DNA from: Nitrospira sp.
GTDB lineage: Bacteria; Nitrospirota; Nitrospiria; Nitrospirales; Nitrospiraceae
Direction: 5' to 3'
Length of the DNA: 52,508 nucleotides
Assembly: GCA_015903995.1 (NCBI GenBank)
Contig: JABMDK010000013.1
Location: 145,597 to 198,104, forward strand
Part shown: one piece after another, positions 25,641-34,097 of the stretch
How the letters are laid out: every line of letters starts with the position of its first letter
How positions within the stretch are numbered: the stretch's first letter is position 1
Program-made: the position numbers and the translations under genes
The notes under the pieces: generated by a model
The model's database searches: none
The model's input: only the letters and a program-made list of their open reading frames with translations
What the model was told of the DNA's origin: nothing

Positions 25641-26768
25641 TCAGTCCAGGAACTCTCGATTAATCACCGACGCAACCGTAAACAAGACGATCACCACCAT
25701 GATCGCAATCCAGCTGATGAGGGCGATCGGTCGCTTGAAAATATTTCGCTCGGGATCCTTATCGAAGAACGGAAGCGCGACCAGCAATGCCATGAAGGCG
25801 ACGGGCAACGCCACAGCCCCCATAAATTGACCGAACTCGCCGGCGAACAATTTCAACCGGAGCAGCTGGAAGTAGAACAGGAAATACCATTCCGGCTCGG
25901 GATGGTAGTCCCCGGGGTCCGGCGCCGCTTCATCCAATAAGACGACCGGCTCCCAGAGAGCCAATGCGCAGATACTGACAAAGACGAACGCCATCCCGAC
26001 CATGTCTTTCCAAATTTGACGGGGAAAGAAATAGTCGGTCTTCGCCTTGATTTCCTCCACCGTACCGGTAAACGGTCCGGCAGGAGCGGCCACGCGAAAT
26101 AGAAATAAATGCAGTCCTGCCAGAACCATGAGTGCGGCCGGAAGAATCATCACATGCAGGACGAAGAATCGACTCAAAGTCATCTGCCCAGGAGTCGGCC
26201 CACCTTTCAAAAATCGAGCAATGAAATCACCGACGACAGGGGTCTTATCCAAAATTTCGACACCGACCGTCGTCGCCCAGAAAGCCCGCTGGTCCCAGGG
26301 CAGAAGGTACCCCGTAAACCCGAACGTAATCACCACCCCGAACAGAGCAAGCCCCACAATCCAGAGCAACTCACGAGGCTTCTTATACGCTCCCCAGAGA
26401 AATACCTGTGACATGTGTGCGATCACACACACGACCATCGCGCTGGACCCCCAAAAATGGTAGCCCAGAATAAACCAGCCATAATCGACATCGTGAATAA
26501 TAAATTGCGTACTGGCCCACGCATGGTCTGCCGTCGGCACATAATAGAACATGAGCAACGTGCCCGTCAGCGCCTGCATAATAAAGATGAACAATAGGAT
26601 AGAACCGAACACGTAGGCCCAACGAGAGCCTCCGGGGATCGGCTCGTTGAGCATCTTGGCCTGCATTTCCTTGAGGCCGACACGTTCGTCAAGAAACGCG
26701 ACAAGCTTTTCGATCATGCTGGGCTGATGATCGGAAATTGTTGCAGGAGATGAATGCTTACTATCCAT
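25641..26768 (-). CDS. Cytochrome b (fused b6/subunit IV type)
   Basis: 375 aa from ATG 26768 (MDSKHSS); a TTG 15 bases earlier overlaps the Rieske stop and is less likely. Eight membrane helices. Haem-b histidine pairs are visible in GYHFWGSSAMVVCVIAH and in LHVMILPAALMVLAGLH. PEWYF near 290 marks the quinol-oxidation (Qo) site. Length equals b6 plus subunit IV in one chain. It forms the quinol-oxidising core with the Rieske protein directly upstream. Confidence 0.95.
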   Translation of the reverse strand: MDSKHSSPATISDHQPSMIEKLVAFLDERVGLKEMQAKMLNEPIPGGSRWAYVFGSILLFIFIMQALTGTLLMFYYVPTADHAWASTQFIIHDVDYGWFILGYHFWGSSAMVVCVIAHMSQVFLWGAYKKPRELLWIVGLALFGVVITFGFTGYLLPWDQRAFWATTVGVEILDKTPVVGDFIARFLKGGPTPGQMTLSRFFVLHVMILPAALMVLAGLHLFLFRVAAPAGPFTGTVEEIKAKTDYFFPRQIWKDMVGMAFVFVSICALALWEPVVLLDEAAPDPGDYHPEPEWYFLFYFQLLRLKLFAGEFGQFMGAVALPVAFMALLVALPFFDKDPERNIFKRPIALISWIAIMVVIVLFTVASVINREFLD

Positions 26769-26779
26769 GTCGATAGCTT

Positions 26780-27715
26780 TCAAATGATCCGAATTTGCAA
26801 CTTCGTACCGGCCTTGAACTCCATGTCGATGACCTCAACCTCGCCCCCTACAGAAACCCTCACCGGCAATGCGTCAAGGGCGCGGGGGGCCGGGCCGTCG
26901 AGCACTTTTCCCGCAGCATCGTAAATACTGAGATGGCACGGACAGAGAAACACTTGCCCGAGGGTTTTGTGCTGTCGCCACTTGAACGCACACCCTAAAT
27001 GCGGGCACTTGCCGGAGAATGCCAGGTAGGGAATATCTTTCTTGTTGGTCCAGATGGCTTTCCCTCTGGCATCACGGAATTCGACGTCCTTCCCTTGATA
27101 GACTTTCTCAAGAAGCTCCGGAGTAGCCCTTAACACCCAGACATTTTTATCGACTTCTGCCTCCGGCATATAGGCTTCTTTGACCTTTTTTTTGTACTTA
27201 AACTGCACACCGACATCTTCTTGCTTGATCTTGCTCACATTCCCGACCTTCAACCATTCGTTGTCGAAGTCGGCATACATCGGCTTCATGAGAAAGCGGA
27301 TGATCGGATAAGCAATAGGTAGACCGATCAAGAACCCAATGACATGGGTGAAATTCATGAAAAACGTTCGGCGCTTAACACTTTTCTCCAGGTCCGGCAG
27401 AGGAACCAACACCTCACCCGGGGTCACGTGGATATTATCTTCAAGATGCGAGATCTCCACTTCATGCGTGGTGACATAGTCATCTCGCTTGAAAGGAGGC
27501 AATGCGAGAATCTCCGTTGACGGCGCGCGCAATTGCACAAGGTCGTCCGTCACAGTCTGGACATGACCCATGGCAACTTGTCGCTCGCCGCTCCCATTCA
27601 TCGACACCACGATGTGGCTGATCTCATGGGAAAGCGGGTCGAGCACGACTTTCGTGACTTCACCAATATCGAGGTCAGTGCACCGGACCTTGGATTTCAG
27701 CTTCGGTTGCAGCAT
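26780..27715 (-). CDS. Rieske [2Fe-2S] protein with N-terminal PRC-barrel-like domain
   Basis: 311 aa. Residues about 5-110 resemble a PRC-barrel (KSKVRCTDLDIGEVTKVVLD), which normally occurs on the cytoplasmic side or in regulatory proteins. A single helix (about 120-145) is followed by a Rieske domain with CPHLGC near 238 and CPCH near 259, the two Cys and two His of the cluster plus the disulphide Cys pair. The start overlaps the upstream cytochrome stop as TAATG. It shuttles electrons from cytochrome b to cytochrome c. The PRC-barrel fusion is unusual for a bc complex Rieske protein and may be an assembly module. Confidence 0.92.
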   Translation of the reverse strand: MLQPKLKSKVRCTDLDIGEVTKVVLDPLSHEISHIVVSMNGSGERQVAMGHVQTVTDDLVQLRAPSTEILALPPFKRDDYVTTHEVEISHLEDNIHVTPGEVLVPLPDLEKSVKRRTFFMNFTHVIGFLIGLPIAYPIIRFLMKPMYADFDNEWLKVGNVSKIKQEDVGVQFKYKKKVKEAYMPEAEVDKNVWVLRATPELLEKVYQGKDVEFRDARGKAIWTNKKDIPYLAFSGKCPHLGCAFKWRQHKTLGQVFLCPCHLSIYDAAGKVLDGPAPRALDALPVRVSVGGEVEVIDMEFKAGTKLQIRII

Positions 27716-28533
27716 TAGTTTTTCTTGATAGGCTTGGGGGTATTCACCGAGGTGTTCTTGAAGGTCCCTAACCAGGCAGCAAGAGCCTGCATTTCTTTGG
27801 GTTCCATGAGATCTTTAAACTTGTTGGGCATGATACCCTTCTGCCACTCCTTATCATATCCCTCGGCCATAAAACTCTTGGGATCGGCGATTTTCTGCTG
27901 AATTTCCTCAACCGTCAGCAACGAGCCGATGTTATCCAATTCCGGCCCCCGCTTCTTACCGCCTTCACCCCTCAGCTTATGGCAGTTGTAACATTCTTGG
28001 AGTTGCCACTGCTCCTCGCCCACCTTCATCACATCACCGGAAGCTCCGGCACTAGTACCGGCAGCAGAAGCGGGCTTCTCTCCACCTTGTGGTGCCTGCG
28101 ATGCAGTCGTAGCCTGACCACCGCCCAACCCCTTGAGTCGATCCTCCAGCGCCTTCACCTGTTCATCAAGAGCCTTGGCTCGAGCAATCAACTCTTCCGC
28201 TTTCCCCTGTGCCGATTGCTTTCGCTCCTTATCTAAAAGCTTGCCGATCTTTGCCTTCTCATCTTCAGGATCGAACTGAGGCAAGAGCGCCGGCCCAGCG
28301 ACAGAGACGGTCAACATGAAGATCCAGAACGCGATCACGGCGAAGAGAGATTTCCCGCCGCTCATCGTACCGAGCGGTCTGGCATCGAGCAGCATGAAGA
28401 CGAGCGCCCCGACCAACGAGATGATGAAGAACAGCAATTGAAAAGAGAACGGCAGCTCCTGTGAGTGCGCAATAGCGACAAGCCCACCACCCACCACCAA
28501 CCCCAGTCCTAGCTTATTAAATATATTCCCCAT
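27715..28533 (-). CDS. Membrane-anchored monohaem cytochrome c of the bc-type complex
   Basis: 272 aa. Three hydrophobic helices (about 5-22, 28-47 and 62-82) are followed by a helical Lys/Glu/Ala segment (about 95-135), an Ala/Gly/Ser-rich linker and a cytochrome c domain with CYNCH near 182 and GIMPNKF (Met ligand) near 237. Its TAA overlaps the Rieske ATG, so these two are translated together. It fits the c1-like electron acceptor of the Rieske/cytochrome b pair. Confidence 0.9.
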   Translation of the reverse strand: MGNIFNKLGLGLVVGGGLVAIAHSQELPFSFQLLFFIISLVGALVFMLLDARPLGTMSGGKSLFAVIAFWIFMLTVSVAGPALLPQFDPEDEKAKIGKLLDKERKQSAQGKAEELIARAKALDEQVKALEDRLKGLGGGQATTASQAPQGGEKPASAAGTSAGASGDVMKVGEEQWQLQECYNCHKLRGEGGKKRGPELDNIGSLLTVEEIQQKIADPKSFMAEGYDKEWQKGIMPNKFKDLMEPKEMQALAAWLGTFKNTSVNTPKPIKKN

Positions 28534-28571
28534 GCAAATTCCCGTGCCTTGGTAGGCGCTCCGAACTGTGA

Positions 28572-30284
28572 TTATTTAGCTGCGACTGGAACGGCCCTTC
28601 CCTCCGGCTCGCGCACCCGTGCGACGGAAGTCCGAAGCGCCACAAGCGCGGCCACGCTGACGATAACCATAAACACGACGGTAATCGCCGTAATCCATCC
28701 CGCAGAATACGAAAGCGTCGGAGTAAACGACTCCGGGCTGAGATCCGACACCAAACTATAGGTATGGAAATATTTCTTGAGCAATGACCGCACCGCCCCC
28801 ATCAGGCCCATGATCCAGGTGGACGTGAAAGCCAGGAAAATCAAAACAAATTGTGATGCAAAGTCTATTTTCCCCCAGAGGATCGTGCCTTGCTTGATGG
28901 TCCGGTTATACAAAACGAAATTAACGACTGTTACAAACACCAGCGTCAAAATCGCAGAAAGTTTTGCCGGCATCGACGCCAGATAATCCCATCCCTCCGG
29001 CAGCTTCATCTCATCCGGCATATCGGTTCCGGTAGCCACAAATCCAGCCGGAGTAAGCCAGACGGCATCACTGAGGAGCATGACGATAAAGCCGATCTTG
29101 ATGACGGTCCTCGCGGAGACGGTCTTTGGAACGAACCGACCCAACAGGAACGGCGACACCGCCAAGGGCAAGAGGAATACCAAGGACATCGGATCCGGAA
29201 TCCAATAGGTATTCATGACCCACATCGTGACCGGCAGTAACACCACCAAAACGATAGGAGCAAGAATGGTTATCCGAACATTGTCCGCACCCTCGATTCG
29301 CTTGAGACTGAGCCAACTGTAATAATTGATAGCCAAAAACAGGAGCCCGATCATCACCCCCTGCATTTCAAAAAACATGGACAGCTGGTCGGCCATCATG
29401 TACGGGCAAAATGAAAAATCATAATCGCACATTTCGTAGGCCAGCAAGAGCCCTGTGAACGGCTGTAACAGCGATCCCCCTACCGCAATCCAGATGGCTG
29501 CAAAACCCATCCAATCGTAGTAAGCCCTTTCCTCCTGCGTCTTCGACCCCATGTACATATAGGCAGCAATCATCCCGGCGATGAACCCTCCGAACGCCAC
29601 ATTGCCGTCGATTCGGTGAAGACTGAGAGGGAACCAACTTTGGTTCGCAATCTTATCCCACAAAGTCGCCGCCGCGATAAAATCCTGCGGGGAAACCCCC
29701 TCGGCCTTCGGCGGTGTATTCATGAACGACGTGGGACCATTGATCACAAACAGGATCAGCAAACACACAAGATTCAAGAGTACGCCCAGCGCGATATGCC
29801 GCCCTTTCTTCTCACCCTTCCACACATCCCACGTATAGAGGTAGGCATACATGAGGATAGTCTCGGCGATAAACAGCGCCGGATATAAAATCGCAAAGAC
29901 CACATAAAATTGGTTAATGAACGATGTGGTGAACTGCGGATAGGCCGCAAGAAGAACGAAAATAAATAAGCCACCCGTCACAGCCGTCATACTAAAAAGA
30001 ATGACCGTGACCTTCGTGATCTCTTTCGCCAAACGGTCGTACCGTGGGTCCTGCTTACGGTAGCCCAACCACTCCGAAATGACGACAAAGATTGGCGCAC
30101 CGAGAATAAACGCCGCGAATAAGATATGCAGCTGAGCAACGATCCATACCGCCGTTCGATTTCCGGTGTATGGAAACTCCACCGACGACAGCCCACCTTC
30201 CTGGGCGTAGACAGTGGAGACAGCCGTCAGACACAGCGAGAATAACACCATGAGAGCCAGGAGACCGCTCGACAGTTTTTTCAC
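28572..30284 (-). CDS. Cytochrome bd-like oxidase subunit I (CydA-like), copy 2
   Basis: 570 aa from GTG 30284 (GAGG 6 bases before). Signal-like first helix (ends VYAQ), then about 14 helices. Same hallmarks as copy 1: QLHILFAAFILGAP, SLHRIDGNVAFGGFI (His) and MQGVMIGLLFLAINYY (Met). The two copies share the plan but are well diverged, so they are old paralogues rather than a recent duplication. A CDYDFSFC loop between helices has two cysteines. It precedes the cytochrome c/Rieske/cytochrome b genes. Confidence 0.82.
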   Translation of the reverse strand: MKKLSSGLLALMVLFSLCLTAVSTVYAQEGGLSSVEFPYTGNRTAVWIVAQLHILFAAFILGAPIFVVISEWLGYRKQDPRYDRLAKEITKVTVILFSMTAVTGGLFIFVLLAAYPQFTTSFINQFYVVFAILYPALFIAETILMYAYLYTWDVWKGEKKGRHIALGVLLNLVCLLILFVINGPTSFMNTPPKAEGVSPQDFIAAATLWDKIANQSWFPLSLHRIDGNVAFGGFIAGMIAAYMYMGSKTQEERAYYDWMGFAAIWIAVGGSLLQPFTGLLLAYEMCDYDFSFCPYMMADQLSMFFEMQGVMIGLLFLAINYYSWLSLKRIEGADNVRITILAPIVLVVLLPVTMWVMNTYWIPDPMSLVFLLPLAVSPFLLGRFVPKTVSARTVIKIGFIVMLLSDAVWLTPAGFVATGTDMPDEMKLPEGWDYLASMPAKLSAILTLVFVTVVNFVLYNRTIKQGTILWGKIDFASQFVLIFLAFTSTWIMGLMGAVRSLLKKYFHTYSLVSDLSPESFTPTLSYSAGWITAITVVFMVIVSVAALVALRTSVARVREPEGRAVPVAAK

Positions 30285-30380
30285 GATGCCTCGATGCCCC
30301 CTATACGTTTCTTTCTGTCTAGAGAACCCATATACCCCATGCTAGCGCTTTTCTTGAAAAATCAATCTTCTGGAGCACAG

Positions 30381-30893
30381 TTACCTGGCGTCAGCAGAAA
30401 CCACCGCAATACCGCCAGCATCAACCCACTGCTTTTTCTCTTCGCTCCAGGCTTTTCCCGACATGGCAAAGTTCCGCTCATACAGTACGAGCTTCCACCG
30501 ATCTTCCTCTGAGAGCTTACTCTTCCAGCCCTTCATCTTGGTATTGGGCACCCCCTCGGAGATGCGCCAGAACCACACAGAATCCGAATAGAGCTTCATG
30601 CGCTCAGGGTTTCTGAAATCCGTCGCGCCCGCCTTCACAGGTTTCCCGTCTTTCCCATGGCAGCTGGAACAATTCACGTCTGGATTTGCCTCACCCGCGT
30701 ACAACTTCCGTCCTTCTTCGAACTTCTGAGCATCCCCCCACCAATCTGCCGGCATGTGCTTATCGGAATATTCAGCTGGGGCAGGAGGTGGCGGTACAAT
30801 CGGACCCTCTCCACCTTGCTCCCCGCCGCAACTCGATAAGAACCCGAGAAGCATGACCAACACAGCGGGAACCGAGCCCATCCTCACGTTCAT
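30381..30893 (-). CDS. Monohaem cytochrome c lipoprotein
   Basis: 170 aa from ATG 30893 (MNVRMGS); the longer frame upstream has no support. Lipobox GFLSSC gives a lipid-anchored Cys near residue 21. After a Pro/Gly linker, the cytochrome domain has CSSCH near 73 and the blocks DSVWFWRISEG and TKMKGW (Met ligand). It is the first gene of the respiratory block. The domain resembles the 21338 cytochrome (same FWRI block), suggesting shared ancestry. Confidence 0.88.
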   Translation of the reverse strand: MNVRMGSVPAVLVMLLGFLSSCGGEQGGEGPIVPPPPAPAEYSDKHMPADWWGDAQKFEEGRKLYAGEANPDVNCSSCHGKDGKPVKAGATDFRNPERMKLYSDSVWFWRISEGVPNTKMKGWKSKLSEEDRWKLVLYERNFAMSGKAWSEEKKQWVDAGGIAVVSADAR

Positions 30894-30967
30894 TGCGATC
30901 CACCACTCCGCAAACAAGGAAAGATTCCCGCCAAGACCGCAACGCGACCAAAAAGCGGAAGACAAAC

Positions 30968-31010
30968 AAAAAAACGCTTCCGCCGAGGCATTCCACCCTC
31001 AACAAAAGCG
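30968..31010 (-). terminator. Rho-independent terminator or attenuator before the respiratory block
   Basis: On the minus strand CGCTT, an internal GAGG/CCTC stem and AAGCG fold into an interrupted stem followed at once by seven T. It lies after the 31110 gene and about 75 bases before the first cytochrome gene, so it separates the two transcripts. Confidence 0.5.
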
Positions 31011-31109
31011 TTCCGCCTAGAACCCATTCGACAGCTCTGCACAATGATCCTCGCCCCACATCAGCCGATCCGCGAGGCACCCCGTAGCCCCGCGGCCCAC
31101 CATCGGCGA

Positions 31110-31739
31110 TTATGATTTTCTTTTCCCCTGCGGCTTCACCTTAACCCGCTTCCGCTGAGAGCGGGCTAGCTTCATCCCGATCAGACCACCAGCTACCGCA
31201 ACCACTGCCCCACCCCCCCACCAAACCCAGGAAGGAGGCCCACTCGCCGCACAACCAGTTCCAAAGTTCACGCGGATCTTCCGGTCACTCTCTAAATCTT
31301 TTGGATCGAATTCTACTTTAAGGTGTTGCTGCTCCCCCTTCGCCTCTACCAGAAGAGGATCACCTAAATTGTCGTTGTGCAGATGAAACGTCGCTTTGTA
31401 GTAGCCATCTCCATCCGTCCGAACGACCTGACCATATGAAACTCTAGTGTCCTTAACAAGAACATCCGTATTCGAAACCGCTCTGCCATCCGCCCCACAG
31501 ACGTACCCTTCAACCATGAAACGGTGATCCGCCTCGTGGGTGGCTGAGGTCACGGGAGGGAACACAGTATGATTCAAGAAACAGTAGGCGAGAATAAGCA
31601 GTCTCGCCGGTACTCGCCTGCCAAGCTTTGAACTAGATTGCTGACTCGTTGTTTGCTCCTTCGGAGAAGTGCACGCCGCAGGACAACGAGCGCGCTCTAT
31701 TCGGGCGTGGTTTCTAGCACAGCACTCTGTCTTTGTCAA
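31110..31739 (-). CDS. Membrane-anchored protein with carboxypeptidase-regulatory-like domain
   Basis: 209 aa as an open frame from TTG 31739; the real start is uncertain since no ribosome site fits. A hydrophobic segment (RLLILAYCFLNHTVF, about 47-61) may be the signal. Residues about 70-145 form a beta-sandwich like the carboxypeptidase regulatory or transthyretin-like domain (VEGYVCGADGRAVSNTDVLV; DGYYKATFHLHN). A C-terminal helix (about 168-190, WVWWGGGAVVAVAGGLIG) and a basic tail anchor it to the inner membrane. No function is known; it may be a periplasmic sensor or support protein for the cytochromes next door. Confidence 0.6.
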   Translation of the reverse strand: MTKTECCARNHARIERARCPAACTSPKEQTTSQQSSSKLGRRVPARLLILAYCFLNHTVFPPVTSATHEADHRFMVEGYVCGADGRAVSNTDVLVKDTRVSYGQVVRTDGDGYYKATFHLHNDNLGDPLLVEAKGEQQHLKVEFDPKDLESDRKIRVNFGTGCAASGPPSWVWWGGGAVVAVAGGLIGMKLARSQRKRVKVKPQGKRKS

Positions 31740-31820
31740 CGGAAAGAGAGGCGATTTCGCTGATACAGAAAGGGTTTTTGTAATTTTACTCTTTAGGAAT
31801 GCGCAGGGTTGGCAGGTGTA

Positions 31821-32213
31821 TCAGAGATAGCCCTTCGTGCGTGCAATCTCTTCTATTTGTGCGGCTTCCGCTCGACGCTCGGACTCTTTTTTTGACACCC
31901 AGACTTCCCACGATCTCCCGTTCGCCGTGTCTTCCCCGGTGAATGCGATCGTGGCGATCCCGGAGTACGGAATGCGCTGAGCGTCCGGACGGTCAGAGGA
32001 GAAGAGCTCGATGTACGACTCAGTGGCGACGACGTGTCGATTATAGATATAACCGGTCACTGACTCACCGGAACGAAGCGTTAACGTCACATCACCACGA
32101 TAGTCAAATGCGAGTTCGATCGCTTCGGTAATTTCCTCGGTAGAACTCGGCGTGAACACGCGCCCTTCAAGCGAACCGGTCATGCCGGCTATATGATGTC
32201 TTGTATCAGTCAT
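31821..32213 (-). CDS. Conserved small protein downstream of hpnH
   Basis: 130 aa from ATG 32213 (MTDTRHH); a TTG at 32267 would add 18 residues. Soluble, mixed beta/alpha: ELAFDYRGDVTLTLRSGESV, then GYIYNRHV and IPYSGIATIAFTGED, which reads like an SH3/Sm-like small barrel. No signal peptide. It follows hpnH by about 80 bases in the same direction and may be co-transcribed. Function unknown. Confidence 0.65.
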   Translation of the reverse strand: MTDTRHHIAGMTGSLEGRVFTPSSTEEITEAIELAFDYRGDVTLTLRSGESVTGYIYNRHVVATESYIELFSSDRPDAQRIPYSGIATIAFTGEDTANGRSWEVWVSKKESERRAEAAQIEEIARTKGYL

Positions 32214-32294
32214 GGAGCCATCATCGTTCGTGATGCATAGGTCGCGAATTGCCGTCCTCTCCGACAAGTTGCGGACGACGCTTCACGAATACAG

Positions 32295-33311
32295 TTATCG
32301 CGAGGTAGGCGACAACGTCAGTTTTGCCGTCCGCACAAATCCAGAGGCCGTACTAAACGTATCTTCAACTGCTGACGCCTCATAACCGCAATGCACCATG
32401 CAATCGGCACACTTTTCATTGCGACCGGTCCCATACTTCTCCCACTCCGTCAACTCCATCAACTCCCGGAAGGTTTTCGTGTAGCCCTCTTGAAGCAAAT
32501 AGCAGGGCTTCTGCCATCCGAAGACGTTGTATGTCGGATTCCCCCAGGGCGTACATTCATACTGACGGCGCCCCATCAGGAAATCCAAAAACAGCGGGGA
32601 TTGATTGAACTGCCAACCCGGCTTGGGGCGAGCCAGGATCTTGGAAAAGAGCTCTTGTGTCCGCTCCCGCTTCAAGAAATGTTGTTGATCCGGAGCCTTT
32701 TGATAACTATACCCCGGGGAGATCGTCATCCCCTCCACGCCGAGCGCCATCATCTCATCGAAAAATGTTCTGACCCGCTCAGGATTCGCATCATCGAATA
32801 GGGTGGTGTTGGTCGTTACGCGATGGCCACGTTTAAGTGCCGCCTTGATGGCCTTGACCGCCACCTCATAGACTCCATCCCGACAGACAGCCAAATCGTG
32901 TTCATCCTTGAGTCCATCCATATGGATGCTGAAGGTCAAATACTTCGAGGGCTGATACTCGTCCAGCTTCCGTTCCAAGAGGATGGCGTTCGTACAGAGA
33001 TAAATGTACTTCTTCCGATCCACCAAGCCCTGAACGATTTTGGCAATTTCAGGATGAATGAGCGGCTCTCCTCCGGGAATACTCACCATAGGCGCTCCGC
33101 ATTCCTCCGCTGCCGCCCAGCATTGCTCAGGCGTTAACCGCTTATCGAGAATATGATCAGGGTACTGGATCTTCCCACACCCAGCGCAGGCCAGGTTGCA
33201 TCGAAAGAGCGGTTCAAGCATCAACACCAAGGGATATCGCTTCACTCCCTTCAGCTTCTGGGAGAGCACATACGTCGCCACGGTATACATCTGGGAAATC
33301 GGAACAGCCAT
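32295..33311 (-). CDS. hpnH: Adenosyl-hopene transferase HpnH (radical SAM)
   Basis: 338 aa. ATG 33311 (MAVPISQMY) is used; AAGGAG lies 8 bases before it, inside a longer GTG frame. Radical-SAM cluster C38-x3-C42-x2-C45 is in FRCNLACAGC; GGEPL near 81 is the SAM-binding motif. A C-terminal cysteine set (CADCMVHCGYE) is typical of HpnH. It adds 5'-deoxyadenosine to diploptene, the first step of extended (C35) hopanoids. The partner enzymes hpnG and shc lie about 10 kb upstream in the same direction. Confidence 0.95.
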   Translation of the reverse strand: MAVPISQMYTVATYVLSQKLKGVKRYPLVLMLEPLFRCNLACAGCGKIQYPDHILDKRLTPEQCWAAAEECGAPMVSIPGGEPLIHPEIAKIVQGLVDRKKYIYLCTNAILLERKLDEYQPSKYLTFSIHMDGLKDEHDLAVCRDGVYEVAVKAIKAALKRGHRVTTNTTLFDDANPERVRTFFDEMMALGVEGMTISPGYSYQKAPDQQHFLKRERTQELFSKILARPKPGWQFNQSPLFLDFLMGRRQYECTPWGNPTYNVFGWQKPCYLLQEGYTKTFRELMELTEWEKYGTGRNEKCADCMVHCGYEASAVEDTFSTASGFVRTAKLTLSPTSR

Positions 33312-33905
33312 TCCGTTCTCCTTCACTCGCTCGCGTTGTTGTTCTTTCGGCCCTGTATATATGAACAGCTACGAGCCGTAGCTGCACTTGGAAGCACATG
33401 AATGTTCGGGATTGTAACATTCCATCTAGGATGCGTCAATTTCCAGATCTTCCATATACGACACAGACGCACGAAGTGTCCCATCACTCCATAGGCAAAT
33501 CAGGTCTGGAAGCAATATCCGAATGAATCTTTCGATTCCACAGTATCATAGCAAGGAGCAGTGCCTGCGATGCGATAAGGATCTTTGTGCTCACGAGTAG
33601 GCGGATAGCTCCAGTGCTGATGCCCTTAAATAAGGTTGCGATTGATAAGTCAACGAGAACACGGAGGGAGTTTAACTCTCGGTGGTAATAGAATGAACCT
33701 AGCTCTGAAGAGCAGAGTGAGAAGGCACGATTACTAGAACCGCTTTCCAGGCAGCAACAATTACGGGAGTTTAACTCTCGGTGGTAATAGAATGAACCTA
33801 GCTCTGAAGAGCAGAGTGAGAAGGCACGATTACTAGAACCGCTTTCCAGGCAGCAACAATTACAATCCTACACTGAAAAGCCGGCTGGTCAACGGAGGGT
33901 TGTTA
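33312..33905. other. 594-bp intergenic region with exact tandem repeat
   Basis: No gene is seen. The right half is the 2 x 99-bp exact duplication at 33666-33863. The left half must hold the hpnH promoter. Confidence 0.4.
33666..33863. repeat. Exact 2 x 99-bp tandem duplication
   Basis: 33666-33764 and 33765-33863 are identical and non-coding; each contains GCTCTG-AAGA-GCAGAG. The period equals that of the 16.1 kb duplication and of the terminal repeat. Confidence 0.9.
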
Positions 33906-33980
33906 TGGAGGCGCCGAGCGGGTTCGAACCGCTGCATCGCAGTTTTGCAGACTGCTCCCTTACCACTTGGGTACGGCGCC
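33906..33980 (-). tRNA. tRNA-Cys(GCA)
   Basis: 75 bases with encoded CCA (33906-33908). Acceptor GGCGCCG/CGGCGCC, anticodon arm GCAGT-CTGCAAA-ACTGC and T-loop GGTTCGAACC are complete. GCA sits at 34-36 for UGC/UGU cysteine codons. Confidence 0.95.
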
Positions 33981-34097
33981 CCGGAGGTCGTATTATAGTC
34001 GCTTCTTTTTCAGGAACACAACACGAGACCGAACCTGATATTCGGTCTACGGTTGGTTTGTTTGAGAATCAACCGACCTCTGTCCCGCGGCAACATA

